32,723 nucleotides of DNA from Verrucomicrobiales bacterium (GTDB taxonomy: Bacteria > Verrucomicrobiota > Verrucomicrobiia > Verrucomicrobiales > DEV007): positions 1-32,723 of the forward strand of contig JARGOP010000050.1 in the NCBI GenBank assembly GCA_029233965.1. Direction: 5' to 3'. The notes under the pieces are model-generated. The model was not told the origin of the DNA. It saw nothing but the letters and a program-made list of their open reading frames with translations, and searched no databases. Below, in pieces: positions 1 to 7,669 of the stretch (positions are counted from its first letter, which is position 1; the number at the start of each line of letters is the position of its first letter). The position numbers and the translations under genes are program-made.

Positions 1-55
1 GGATCCCGGCGATCCCCGGGACGAGGCGAAATACATCACCAACTGGGGAAACTAG
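1..55 (+). CDS. 3' end of an unidentified gene (partial)
   Basis: Frame 2 is open from the window edge to a TAG at 53-55 and gives a hydrophilic C-terminus ending in YITNWGN. The composition is protein-like, but 17 residues are too few to assign a family. The gene would lie almost entirely outside the window. This could also be a chance open frame. Confidence 0.35.
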   Translation, partial: DPGDPRDEAKYITNWGN

Positions 56-149
56 CCCCAGGTCTCACTTCTTTTGATTCGCTCTGTTGATGTAAATCGG
101 TCTCGTATAACGCCACACTTAAAACAGGTGGTATTTATGGTTTTTCGAC

Positions 150-515
150 TTGTACTTGCTGGAGTTGGGTATCTTGTATCGGAAGCCCAGGAAATATCGC
201 ATCGAATTAACCCAATCGGAACGCGAACAGCTTGAATCGGTTTGTCGCAAGCAGCGCGTCTCCGCGCAGAGGAAACTGCGAGCAAGAGTGTTCCTGCGCA
301 GTGACGGGAATCGCGAGGGAGGCCCGCTCAGGGATATCGATATCGCCGGGAAAACCGGCATGGCAGTCAGTGCCATCGAGCGCTTGCGCAAGCAATGCCA
401 CGAGCAGGGAGCACTGGAGTCTCTTGAGCGAAAAAAGCGTCTTGTCCCACCTCGCGAGATCAAGGTAGACGGGAAGTTGGAAGCTGAAATCACCGCACTT
501 GCCTGCTCGGTTCCG
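150..515 (+). mobile_element. IS630-family transposase remnant (N-terminal part only)
   Basis: The translated frame from about 180 onward matches the start of IS630-type transposases as I know them: LTQSEREQLE, a run of basic residues, a helix-turn-helix region around AGKTGMAVSAIERLRKQ, then the linker LVPPREIKVDGKLEAEITALAC. Homology stops near 512, just before the usual PPEGRARWT block, and the whole DDE catalytic domain is missing. The frame continues to 863 but beyond about 515 it is only antisense to an IS1380 fragment. It is therefore a dead fragment. No terminal inverted repeat was identified. Confidence 0.75.
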
Positions 516-850
516 GCCAAGCGGATCGGGCTTGCCCACGCCGAGGGCCATCATGGGATCGCGTCTGAGAGTGTCATGATCGTTGAGGTCCTCGTAACCC
601 ATCGCCATGCCGAGGATGCGCTGACGCAGCAGTTCGGGCACGGAGTGCTCAATGAGGCGGCTGTCGCGGTAGTCGGTGAAGCAGGTCGCGAGCTGATCCA
701 TCATGCCGGTGCGCTGATCGATCTCGCGCAACAGGAGCACGCCGCCGTCGGCACTGAGATTGCCGCCCTTGAAATCGGCCTCCACTTTGCGGCTACCAAG
801 GTCTTGAAAAGCGAAGGTTTGCTGAATACACTCTGTCGTACGGCGCTTTG
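508..850 (-). mobile_element. IS1380-family transposase remnant (N-terminal part only)
   Basis: On the minus strand the frame reads TECIQQTFAFQDLGSRK, then VEADFKGGNLSADGGVLLLR, then an EHSVPELLRQRILG block and GYEDLNDHDTLRRDPMMA, the conserved N-terminal blocks of IS1380 transposases. Homology ends at GKPDPLGRNR near 515, where it abuts the oppositely oriented IS630 remnant. The frame is open upstream only to a stop at 888-890 and has no ATG before TECIQQ, so the original start seems lost. The only good start is a GTG at 785, inside the conserved region. About three quarters of the transposase is absent. Confidence 0.75.
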
Positions 851-958
851 GTTTTGTGTGTGAGGCATTGTATTGAACACCAATACTTTACACCAAAATC
901 CAAGCCGTCCGCATTTTCACGTATGAGAAATGCGGGTTAGACCGGAAGCATAGGTCAA

Positions 959-1120
959 TCAGACGCGACGACGTCCTGTGATGGCGTGGATGAGAAAAAC
1001 CACAGCGCCCACGGCGAGGAGGATCCAGCCGATGTTCATTGCGAGACCACCAACGCCGCCGAAGCCGAGAACTACGGCGATAATTCCGATAAGAAGGAAG
1101 GTAATTGCCCGGGAAATCAT
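959..1120 (-). CDS. DUF1328 (YtjA-like) small membrane protein
   Basis: A 53-residue protein starting MISRAITFLLIG and ending HAITGRRRV. It has two hydrophobic helices (about 5-23 and 29-47) joined by a Gly-rich turn (GFGGVGG) and a short basic tail, the layout of the DUF1328/YtjA family of tiny inner-membrane proteins of unknown function. Hydrophobic spacing, the INIGWILL-type second helix and the RRR tail fit the family. There is no good Shine-Dalgarno. The sequence TATAAT directly precedes the ATG, so promoter and start placement are unclear. The gene stands alone between the transposase scar and a non-coding stretch. Confidence 0.8.
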   Translation of the reverse strand: MISRAITFLLIGIIAVVLGFGGVGGLAMNIGWILLAVGAVVFLIHAITGRRRV

Positions 1121-1550
1121 ATTATATAGTCTTGTGATTGTTTAGTTCGAAGCGCTCATCGCTTCATTCACTACCTTAGAGGCGCAAGGTCTCTGCCAGA
1201 CGGAGTCAGGATTCTGCAACGTAATGGCAATCAATGGTTTATGAGAATTATTGAGATGGCTTGAGATCATCTCCAGAGAGAAAACTGACGATTCCTGCTC
1301 GATCTGAATCGACAGTTTGCAAGGGTGAATCACCGATGTGGTGGAAGTTTTCAGCCTTCCGGAGGGAGGGGGAAGCGCATGCTGTGCCGGGATTCAGGCC
1401 CGGAAGGAGGTCGCTTGTCCGGGGATGACCTGAAGCCACCTTTTCCCGTGCTCCGCTCCCATCCGGGGCGGAGGAGAGCGGAAGCACGGAGTAGGTTCGA
1501 TATGCGTTGGGAGGCCGTCGAGCCGCTTTGTCACAGGCTTGGGTAAGGGC
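1121..1550. other. non-coding stretch with dyad symmetries
   Basis: No convincing gene was found in these 430 bases. There are two stem-loops: TTCAGGCCCGGA at 1393-1404 pairs with TCCGGG (1418-1423) and CCTGAA (1429-1434) around a five-base bulge, and CCGTGCTCCGCTC at 1446-1458 pairs with GAGCGGAAGCACGG at 1476-1489 with one bulged base. A 24-base segment at 1254-1277 is repeated in inverted orientation at 1418-1441 with 19 of 24 positions identical. The stretch lies just downstream of nspC, so the hairpins could end that transcript, belong to a dispersed repeat or be part of an RNA. Confidence 0.45.
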
Positions 1551-2792
1551 TCACCCCAGACGCATTTTGTAATCCGCGTAGCCGAATTCACGCACCATCT
1601 CGATCTGGCCGTCTTCCTGCAAGATCGCGATGCTGGGAAGGCGCACGCCGTTGAAGGTCGTGTTTTTCACCATGGTGTAGTGTGACATGTCCTGAAATAC
1701 GATCTGGTCTCCGATCTCGAGGGGCTTGTCGAAGCTGTAATCGCCAATGACGTCGCCGGAGAGACAGGTCGGGGCACCGAGTCGGTAGCTGTGAGCTTTC
1801 TCGCCGGGCGTTCCTCCGTTCTCCACGTCGGGACGGTAGGGCATTTCGAGCACGTCGGGCATGTGAGCGGTCGCGGAGACGTCGAGGACAGCGATGTCGA
1901 TGCCGTTAGTAACGAGGTCGATGACGCTGCCGACGAGGACTCCGGTGCCGGTGGAAATGGCTTCACCGGGCTCGAGGTAGATCTGGAGATGGGGGAAGCG
2001 GGCCTGGACTTCACGGATCACGCGAATGAGACGCGGGACGTCGTAGCCAGCGGTCGTGATGAGATGGCCGCCGCCGAAATTGAGCCACTTCATGCGCTCA
2101 AGGTGCGTGCCGAATTTGGCGATGACGTGCTCGAGAGTACGCTCGAGGGCGTCGGAACCCTGCTCACAGAGCGTGTGGAAATGGAGTCCATCGATCCCGA
2201 GGAGATCGTCCTCAGTGAGGTCTTTGGCAAGGACGCCGAAACGGGATCCAAAGGCGCAGGGGTTGTAGATCTCGGCGACGGACTCGGCGTACTCAGGATT
2301 GATGCGGAGACCGGCGGAAACAGGACGCTCCGCCGCGAGGACTTCCTCACGGTAGCGATTCCACTGGCTCAGGGAGTTGAAGACAATGTGGTCCGCAATT
2401 TTGATGAGATCGGTCATCTCCTTCGGCGTGTAGGCAGGGGAGAACACGTGGACTTCTCCGCCAAATTCCTCCGCACCGAGGCGGGCCTCGTGAATTCCGC
2501 TCGCGGTCGTGCCGGCGAGGTAGTTGCGGAGGGTCGGGTAGAGGTTGAAACAGGCGAAGGCCTTTTGAGCGAGGAGGATCTTCGCTCCGGTCTCTTCCTG
2601 GACGTGCTTGAGGATGCGGCCGTTCCGGTGGAACGCGGCGTGGTCCATGAGATAGCAGGGAGTCTCGAGTTTGGCCGAGGCGGCTGCGTTGCTAAGACGG
2701 GTGAACGTTTCCTGCGCGGCAAAGCTTTGCGCATCGTCGGAGGCGATCCGGGATTCGGAGGAAACGTTGGAAACAGAGGTGACAGATTTCAT
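1551..2792 (-). CDS. nspC: carboxynorspermidine/carboxyspermidine decarboxylase
   Basis: A 413-residue PLP-dependent decarboxylase of the alanine-racemase fold (group IV). It removes CO2 from carboxynorspermidine or carboxyspermidine to give norspermidine or spermidine in the cytoplasm. Visible features are the PLP lysine in LLAQKAF (K77), GLHFHTLCE near 202-210, the phosphate-binding Gly loop NFGGGH near 238-243, EPGEA at 274-278, and the catalytic-type cysteine in PTCLSGD (C343). About 35 extra residues precede the first conserved block (ETPCYLMD), but no better start exists. It follows the carboxynorspermidine synthase gene with a 166-base gap holding a hairpin, and the pair forms the last two steps of one pathway. 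Substrate chain length cannot be read from sequence. Confidence 0.92.
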   Translation of the reverse strand: MKSVTSVSNVSSESRIASDDAQSFAAQETFTRLSNAAASAKLETPCYLMDHAAFHRNGRILKHVQEETGAKILLAQKAFACFNLYPTLRNYLAGTTASGIHEARLGAEEFGGEVHVFSPAYTPKEMTDLIKIADHIVFNSLSQWNRYREEVLAAERPVSAGLRINPEYAESVAEIYNPCAFGSRFGVLAKDLTEDDLLGIDGLHFHTLCEQGSDALERTLEHVIAKFGTHLERMKWLNFGGGHLITTAGYDVPRLIRVIREVQARFPHLQIYLEPGEAISTGTGVLVGSVIDLVTNGIDIAVLDVSATAHMPDVLEMPYRPDVENGGTPGEKAHSYRLGAPTCLSGDVIGDYSFDKPLEIGDQIVFQDMSHYTMVKNTTFNGVRLPSIAILQEDGQIEMVREFGYADYKMRLG

Positions 2793-2905
2793 GTCGTAAA
2801 AATGGATAGAGATAAGATGGAATAGTTCGTTAGAAAGACGGCGAGCCGGTCGCCGGACCGTGTGGCAGACAGGAGAGCGTGTCTGGACGCGAGTCCCCGT
2901 AGTTC

Positions 2906-2960
2906 TCCGGACCGGAGGCGGGGAGTCGGAAGAGGCGCGGACGGAAAGACCGCCGCGCCT
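2906..2960. repeat. intergenic hairpins, REP-like
   Basis: AGGCGCGG at 2933-2940 pairs perfectly with CCGCGCCT at 2953-2960, extended inward by CGG/CCG around the loop AAAGA. Just upstream lies the small palindrome CTCCGGACCGGAG. The large stem reaches into the stop codon of the upstream synthase gene. There is no T tract for a classic terminator in either direction. GC-rich hairpins like this are often dispersed intergenic repeats; copy number cannot be judged here. Confidence 0.5.
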
Positions 2961-4176
2961 ACAGTTCTAACGATTGATTCGCTTCACGGACATGCCAGGG
3001 GAGCCCCCAGGCATTCAGATCGTCCATGAAGGAATCGGGATCCAGCTGCTCGAGATTCCACACGCCGGGTCGCAGCCACGCCCCGGACATGAGTTGACGG
3101 GCACCAATCATCGCGGGTACTCCCGCCGTATAACTGATGGCCTGACTTTTTACTTCGGCATAACACTCTTCGTGATCACAGAGGTTGTAGATGAAGCGCG
3201 TCGCCTTCTCCCCGCTCTCTTTGAGAGTTCCGGTGATAAGGCAGCCGATGAAAGTTTTTCCCTTGGTGAGGGGTCCCAGAGAGGCAGGATCAGGCAGGAC
3301 TGCCTTGAGAAACTGCAGGGGGACGATCTCCTGTCCTTCGTAGTGGATCGGCTCGACCGAGGTCATGCCGATATTTTCAAGGACGCGAAGGTGATTGATG
3401 TAATTCTCCGAAAATGTCATCCAGAAACGGATGCGCTGAAGGCCGGGGAGGTTCTTCGCGAGGCTCTCCAACTCCTCATGATAGAGCAGATAGATTGACC
3501 GGGTGCCCACATCGGGGTGCTGAAAATCGAACTCCTGCTTCACGGAAAGGGCGGGGACTTCTTTCCACTCACCTTTTTCCCAGTAACGACCGTTTGCGGT
3601 GATCTCGCGAATGTTGATCTCGGGATTGAAATTGGTGGCGAAAGGAAGGCCATGATCGCCGGCGTTGGCATCGATGATATCGACCGTTTCGACCTCGCTG
3701 AAAATATGCTTCAGGGCGTAAGCGCAGAAAACATTTGTCACGCCGGGGTCGAATCCGGAACCGAGCAGGGCGGTGAGCCCCGCTTTTTCAAAACGGTCCT
3801 GATATTCCCACTGCCAGCGGTATTCAAAATGGGGATCGTCGAGCGGCTCGTAGTTCGCCGTGTCGAGGTAGTGAACGCCGGCTTCGAGACAGGCGTCCAT
3901 GAGGGTGAGATCCTGATAGGGAAGGGCAATGTTGAGCAGAACCTTCGGCTGGATCTCTTTCAGAAAGGCGGCAGTTTCAGCGACATTGTCGGCGTCAATG
4001 ACAGCAGTTTTGATTTTCACGCCGGTGGAGGCCTCGATATCTTTGGCAATCGCCTCACATTTCCCGAGAGTACGGCTCACGAGCCAGATCTCACCGAATG
4101 TCTCGGCGTCCTGGGCGCATTTATGAGCGACGACGTTTCCCACGCCGCCGGCTCCAACTATGACCGTTCTCAGCAT
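2959..4176 (-). CDS. carboxynorspermidine/carboxyspermidine synthase (saccharopine dehydrogenase family)
   Basis: An NAD(P)-dependent enzyme that condenses aspartate semialdehyde with diaminopropane or putrescine and reduces the imine to carboxynorspermidine or carboxyspermidine. The N-terminus MLRTVIVGAGGVGN carries the Rossmann GxGxxG (residues 8-13). NIALPYQDLTLMDACL, YLDTANYEP, GSGFDPGVTNVF and DANAGDHG are blocks I know from this branch of saccharopine dehydrogenase-like proteins. I chose ATG 4176 because it begins right at the Rossmann strand and gives the usual length of about 405 residues; a TTG at 4218 would add 14 residues. An AAAGGAG lies 17 bases upstream. The next gene, nspC, performs the following reaction. 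Confidence 0.9.
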   Translation of the reverse strand: MLRTVIVGAGGVGNVVAHKCAQDAETFGEIWLVSRTLGKCEAIAKDIEASTGVKIKTAVIDADNVAETAAFLKEIQPKVLLNIALPYQDLTLMDACLEAGVHYLDTANYEPLDDPHFEYRWQWEYQDRFEKAGLTALLGSGFDPGVTNVFCAYALKHIFSEVETVDIIDANAGDHGLPFATNFNPEINIREITANGRYWEKGEWKEVPALSVKQEFDFQHPDVGTRSIYLLYHEELESLAKNLPGLQRIRFWMTFSENYINHLRVLENIGMTSVEPIHYEGQEIVPLQFLKAVLPDPASLGPLTKGKTFIGCLITGTLKESGEKATRFIYNLCDHEECYAEVKSQAISYTAGVPAMIGARQLMSGAWLRPGVWNLEQLDPDSFMDDLNAWGLPWHVREANQSLEL

Positions 4177-4419
4177 TACTTTGGGGGGAGAATCTCCTTT
4201 CGTTTGAATCAATGTCAAAGCGAGTTTCTTCCGCTGAGACAGGAAAAAATCAGTGTTCCCCGTGGCCGGACCGGGGCTTGATTCCGGGTTGGGTGCGATT
4301 CGAAAGAAAATTCTGCGTGGTGCAGGCCTTGTATCCCAGTCCTGTGGGCGAGGAAAGCCTGTTTGATCATAGACGAGCGGCCATGGTTCCGGTATTTCAA
4401 AACGGCGACAGAATCGAGC

Positions 4420-4806
4420 TCAGTGCAGAGGCCCTTTCTGATTGATTTTCGGGCTTGGAGCGTGGTAACGAGGTCCGAACCGGGGGCCATACTGGACGAG
4501 GGAGAGGCTTCGCTGCTCCCGGCAATAGAGCACGACGAGAAAGAGCACGACGAGGGCGGTCGCGAGGCTCGCAATCATCATGAGGCTGGTCCTGGAAATG
4601 GATGCTCCGAAGCCTGAGAGAAACCCGTTGAGTACTCTGAGGAGGAGCGCAATCGCGAGGAAGGCGACGGTGCTGAGGGGCACTCCGACGAGCGGGGCAA
4701 ACAAAGCGGAGAGGAACGCCTTGCCCCGGCAACGATGACACCAGCGAAGCACGAAAAGAAAGACGATCGAAACAACGATGATGAGAGCGACTGATCCGGT
4801 GTTCAT
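4420..4806 (-). CDS. small membrane protein of unknown function
   Basis: A 128-residue frame beginning MNTGSVALIIVVSIVFLF, with three hydrophobic helices (about 5-20, 33-60, 74-95) and a basic, proline-rich cytoplasmic-like tail (GPRFGPRYHAPSPK). A cysteine-containing basic stretch, RWCHRCRGK, follows the first helix. I do not recognise a family. It sits on the same strand between the feo genes (gap 86 bases) and the polyamine genes (gap about 240 bases), so it could belong to either transcript. The helix pattern and an ATG close to the end of the open frame support it being real, but no homology evidence is available. Confidence 0.6.
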   Translation of the reverse strand: MNTGSVALIIVVSIVFLFVLRWCHRCRGKAFLSALFAPLVGVPLSTVAFLAIALLLRVLNGFLSGFGASISRTSLMMIASLATALVVLFLVVLYCREQRSLSLVQYGPRFGPRYHAPSPKINQKGPLH

Positions 4807-4892
4807 TCACGAAGCCTCTCATCGGGCGAATGAAGACGCCTTTACAAGCGGAAGCGATTTTTGGAATGCGTGAGGCGTCGCAATCCGGGGGC

Positions 4893-5027
4893 TCAGGAGC
4901 AGCCGTCGTCTTTCCCGCAATTCGAGCATCCCGACGAGTTGGATCGCTTTGCCCGCACCGCGAAGAGAATGACTGTGATCGCGACGATGCCGAGGGCGGT
5001 CCAGGCTTGCCAGTCGGGAGATTCCAT
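4893..5027 (-). CDS. FeoB-associated Cys-rich membrane protein
   Basis: A 44-residue protein starting MESPDWQAWTALG. One transmembrane helix (about 9-24) is followed by a basic stretch and a Cys-rich tail, CSNCGKDDGCS. This is the layout of the FeoB-associated Cys-rich family, thought to play the part of FeoC in some Feo systems, perhaps by holding iron or an Fe-S cluster at the membrane. Its ATG overlaps the feoB stop (TGATG), so translation is almost certainly coupled and the start is secure. The position directly after feoB is as important to the call as the sequence. Confidence 0.85.
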   Translation of the reverse strand: MESPDWQAWTALGIVAITVILFAVRAKRSNSSGCSNCGKDDGCS

Positions 5028-6904
5028 CAGGCGAGTCCGAAGAGTTTGGCCAGCTGGTAAACGATGAGCGAGGCGACCCCGGCGAATACGGTCATGAAAA
5101 TGAACTGACCGATGCCCCATTTCCACGAACCGGTTTCCCGCGCCACAACGGCCGTCGTGGGCAGGCATTGGAGGGCGTAGATGTAGAAGATGAGAAGTGA
5201 AATCACCGCGGCGGGGCTGAACATTTTTCTACCGTCCGGCCAGGTTTCTTTAGCGAGTTGGTCCCGGATGCTGTTTCGCGTTTCGGAGTCCTCGTCGGCT
5301 TCGTCGACGTGGAAAAGCTGGGCCATGGATCCGACGAAGACCTCACGGGCGGCAAAGGAAGTGAGGATCGCGGTTCCGGTGCGGCCATCGAATCCCATCG
5401 GTTTCACGATCGGTTCAATGACATGACTGATCCGGCCGACGATAGTGTGGGAGAGGACTTCGGCGGGATCATCGCTGTCGAGCTTGGGATAGGTCGTCGC
5501 AGCCCAGAGCAGAATCATGATTCCGAGGATGACGGTTCCGGCGTTTTTCAAGAAGGCCCATCCGCGGTCGAGAACGTGGCGGAAGATATACTTCCACTGC
5601 GGGAAACGATACGGGGGAAGTTCGAGGAGGAAATGGGTCGGCACCTCATCGGGTCCCAGCTTTCCCCGGAGAATCCGCGCGACGACAAAAGCGGTGAGGG
5701 TCCCGAGGACGTAAATAGAAAGAAAGATGAGTGCCTGTTTTGCTCCCCCCTCACTGCCGCCGAGGAGCATGGGGACGAGGAGGAGATAAACCGGAAGGCG
5801 CGCCGAACAACTCATCCAGGGCGCGACAAAAATGGTGACGAGGCGTTCCTTCGGCGAATCGATCGTGCGGGTCGCCATAACCCCCGGAATGGCACAGGCG
5901 TAGGAACTGAGCAGGGGAAGGAAGGCTTTGCCGCTGAGGCCGACCCTGGACATGAAGCCATCCATGAGGAAGGCGGCCCGGGACATGTAGCCTGAGCTCT
6001 CCATGAGGCCGATGAAGAAGAAAAGCAGTAAAATCTGGGGAAGGAATATGACCACGGAGCCTACGCCCCCGATAATCCCCTGAGTGATGAGGTCCCGGAG
6101 ATCGCCCTCCGCCATGGCTCCTTCGATGATGCCGGTGGTCCAGTCCTGGAGGCTTTCAATCCAGCCCATGGGAATTCCGGCGAAGGAGAAAATCGACCAG
6201 AACAGGGTGAACATGATGCCGATGAAACAGACCCAGCCCAGAACCGGGTGGAGGAGGATTCGGTCGAGCTTGTCCGACACCGTTGAAGTGTGGGCTTCGG
6301 GGCGGCGTGCCGCGAGGTCCGCCACCTGAAGGCCGAAGGCTCGGCGGGACTCCGCGTCGCCGGTTTCCCAGTGGATTTCCGGTGTCGCCGGAAAGGGGTG
6401 TCCGAGAGATTGCTTCAGTTCTACGAGGCCTTTGCCCTTATCCGCCTGAATCGGCACGACGGGGACACCCAGTTCTTCGGAAAGCTTGACCGGGTCCAGT
6501 CTAAGACCGGCCTTCTCGGCGAGGTCCACCATGTTGAGCGCAACTACGACGGGGATTTCCAGCTCGATGATTTCGAGCGCGATCTGGAGGTGGCGCTCAA
6601 GATTCGAGGCGTCGAGAACGCAGACGACGAGATCAGGTTTCGGAATCTTTGCGTTGTCGCCGCGAAGAACATCGCGAGCAATCTGCTGGTCGGGCGAACC
6701 GCCTTCGAGACTGTAGCAGCCGGGAAGATCAATCAGATCGAGGGCCTTACCGTGAGCACTGCGCATGCCGCCCTGCTTCACCGAAACCGTGACACCGGGA
6801 TAGTTGCCGACCTTTTCAATGGAGCCCGTCAGTGCGTTGAAAAGCGTCGTTTTCCCTGCATTCGGATTTCCCGCGAGGGCGATCAGATCGTTCGATGCCT
6901 CCAT
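5027..6904 (-). CDS. feoB: ferrous iron transporter FeoB
   Basis: A 625-residue inner-membrane Fe(II) transporter with an N-terminal GTPase domain: G1 GNPNAGKT (12-19), switch Thr in PGVTV, G3 DLPG (59-62), G4 NMVD (124-127). A short linker follows, then two Gate domains marked by LLSSYACAIPGVMATR and SCSARLPVY, whose cysteines are typical. The C-terminal half is strongly hydrophobic with about eight or more helices. It is shorter than E. coli FeoB, but all core parts are present. It starts 9 bases after feoA and overlaps the following Cys-rich gene, so feoA-feoB-Cys-rich peptide form one operon. Confidence 0.97.
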   Translation of the reverse strand: MEASNDLIALAGNPNAGKTTLFNALTGSIEKVGNYPGVTVSVKQGGMRSAHGKALDLIDLPGCYSLEGGSPDQQIARDVLRGDNAKIPKPDLVVCVLDASNLERHLQIALEIIELEIPVVVALNMVDLAEKAGLRLDPVKLSEELGVPVVPIQADKGKGLVELKQSLGHPFPATPEIHWETGDAESRRAFGLQVADLAARRPEAHTSTVSDKLDRILLHPVLGWVCFIGIMFTLFWSIFSFAGIPMGWIESLQDWTTGIIEGAMAEGDLRDLITQGIIGGVGSVVIFLPQILLLFFFIGLMESSGYMSRAAFLMDGFMSRVGLSGKAFLPLLSSYACAIPGVMATRTIDSPKERLVTIFVAPWMSCSARLPVYLLLVPMLLGGSEGGAKQALIFLSIYVLGTLTAFVVARILRGKLGPDEVPTHFLLELPPYRFPQWKYIFRHVLDRGWAFLKNAGTVILGIMILLWAATTYPKLDSDDPAEVLSHTIVGRISHVIEPIVKPMGFDGRTGTAILTSFAAREVFVGSMAQLFHVDEADEDSETRNSIRDQLAKETWPDGRKMFSPAAVISLLIFYIYALQCLPTTAVVARETGSWKWGIGQFIFMTVFAGVASLIVYQLAKLFGLA

Positions 6905-6913
6905 GAGATGGAA

Positions 6914-7171
6914 TCAGGAATCGGTAGGCTCAACTTTGACCTGATCAGCAAGATCGCTGCTCAAGGCAACGCGGGTGCCGCAGACCGAACAGATGAGGTT
7001 GCGACCGTTCGCGAGCTTCCGCACCTGGATTGATTCGCAGAAACCCAGATTTCTGAGTTGGTCGCAACCCGGACCCTCAAGACGTCGAATCTGAAAATCA
7101 CACCCCACCTGCGCCTGAGTTAGACTCAGCAGGCTGTCCGATTCGAGATCTTGAACCAAAGAAGGGGGCAT
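6914..7171 (-). CDS. feoA: FeoA, SH3-like partner of FeoB
   Basis: An 85-residue cytoplasmic protein of the FeoA family, needed for Fe(II) uptake by FeoB. The middle shows the typical pattern SLTQAQVGCDFQIRRLEG, LRNLGFCES, VCGTRVALSSDLA, ending KVEP. The family usually has about 75-85 residues. ATG 7171 is the likely start; a GTG directly before it (7174) would add one residue. A weak GAAGGG lies just upstream. A 17-base dyad 20-36 bases before the start may be an iron-responsive operator. Confidence 0.9.
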   Translation of the reverse strand: MPPSLVQDLESDSLLSLTQAQVGCDFQIRRLEGPGCDQLRNLGFCESIQVRKLANGRNLICSVCGTRVALSSDLADQVKVEPTDS

Positions 7172-7190
7172 CACCCTTCAAGTTCCGCAA

Positions 7191-7207
7191 TTGAGACGCA
7201 GTTGCAA
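7191..7207. promoter_or_regulatory. possible Fur-like operator of feoAB
   Basis: The 17-mer TTGAGACGCAGTTGCAA has arms TTGnnAC and GTnnCAA that are inverted repeats around three central bases. Its left half, TTGAGA, resembles Fur-box halves. It lies directly before the feoA start, where a Fur operator would be expected. The match is imperfect and no -10/-35 pair was clearly seen, so this is a positional inference. Confidence 0.35.
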
Positions 7208-7312
7208 CAAGAAAGTAAGACGTGTCGGCGGTTGGCACCTCCCGAGCGACGGTGACGCGGTCACCGATTGTTGTCTCCGTCGTTGGAATTGGCAAAACGC
7301 TCCGTCCGGTTT

Positions 7313-7570
7313 TCATTCCCTGCCGAGGGGGGGGCACTGGATCGTGGAACTCTGAGCAATCCGTGACGAAGCACGCTTCAGATCTCCATGCGTGAGTTCT
7401 TCAAAAAGCCAAAGGCAACCCGGCGTCCCGCGACATGGATATTCCTCAAAACGACCGCCTATGGCTACGCGGATCGTGCCATCGTGAATCACGACACGGC
7501 TTCCAGCCCCGGGATCATCGTTCACGTTCAGAAGAATAGCGATGGAACTTCGCGTATCGTTCCCGGTCAC
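7313..7570 (-). CDS. doubtful small hypothetical protein
   Basis: From a GTG at 7570 the minus-strand frame gives 85 residues, starting VTGNDTRSSIAILLNVND and including SRVVIHDGTIRVAIGG. Codons favour purine-first triplets, as real genes do, but a 65-codon frame on the plus strand (7388-7585) also looks passable. There is no Shine-Dalgarno and no family I recognise. It may be a decayed gene or chance. Confidence 0.22.
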   Translation of the reverse strand: MTGNDTRSSIAILLNVNDDPGAGSRVVIHDGTIRVAIGGRFEEYPCRGTPGCLWLFEELTHGDLKRASSRIAQSSTIQCPPLGRE

Positions 7571-7620
7571 GCGTTTGATTCTTAATCGTTCGTCGCCGGA
7601 GCCCCGGCAAAAACGTGCCC

Positions 7621-7669
7621 CTGGCGTCCGCCAGTGAGAATATAGCAAACGACCGGCGGGACGCCGGTC
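7621..7669. repeat. twin palindromes downstream of oppC (REP-like)
   Basis: CTGGC/GCCAG (7621-7625/7630-7634) is a small hairpin followed by GTGAGA. Sixteen bases later GACCGGCG and CGCCGGTC (7651-7658/7662-7669) form a perfect 8-bp stem with loop GGA, followed by TCAC. The GTGA and TCAC can pair to close the second stem. The doublet sits about 20 bases beyond the oppC stop and could act as the 3' end of that operon as well as being a dispersed repeat. Confidence 0.5.

Noticed and set aside
150-863. Single 237-residue hybrid protein on the plus strand
   Set aside because: Only the first 120 or so residues resemble a transposase; the rest is antisense to an IS1380 remnant.
1791-2825. 344-codon plus-strand frame
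   Set aside because: Antisense of nspC; GC-rich shadow with no domain pattern.
4830-4879. Inverted repeat GACGCCT/AGGCGTC downstream of the Cys-rich gene as a terminator
   Set aside because: Only 7 bp with a loop over 30 bases and no T tract.
7388-7585. 65-codon plus-strand frame in the feoA-oppC gap
   Set aside because: Overlaps a slightly better minus-strand frame; no ribosome binding site or family.
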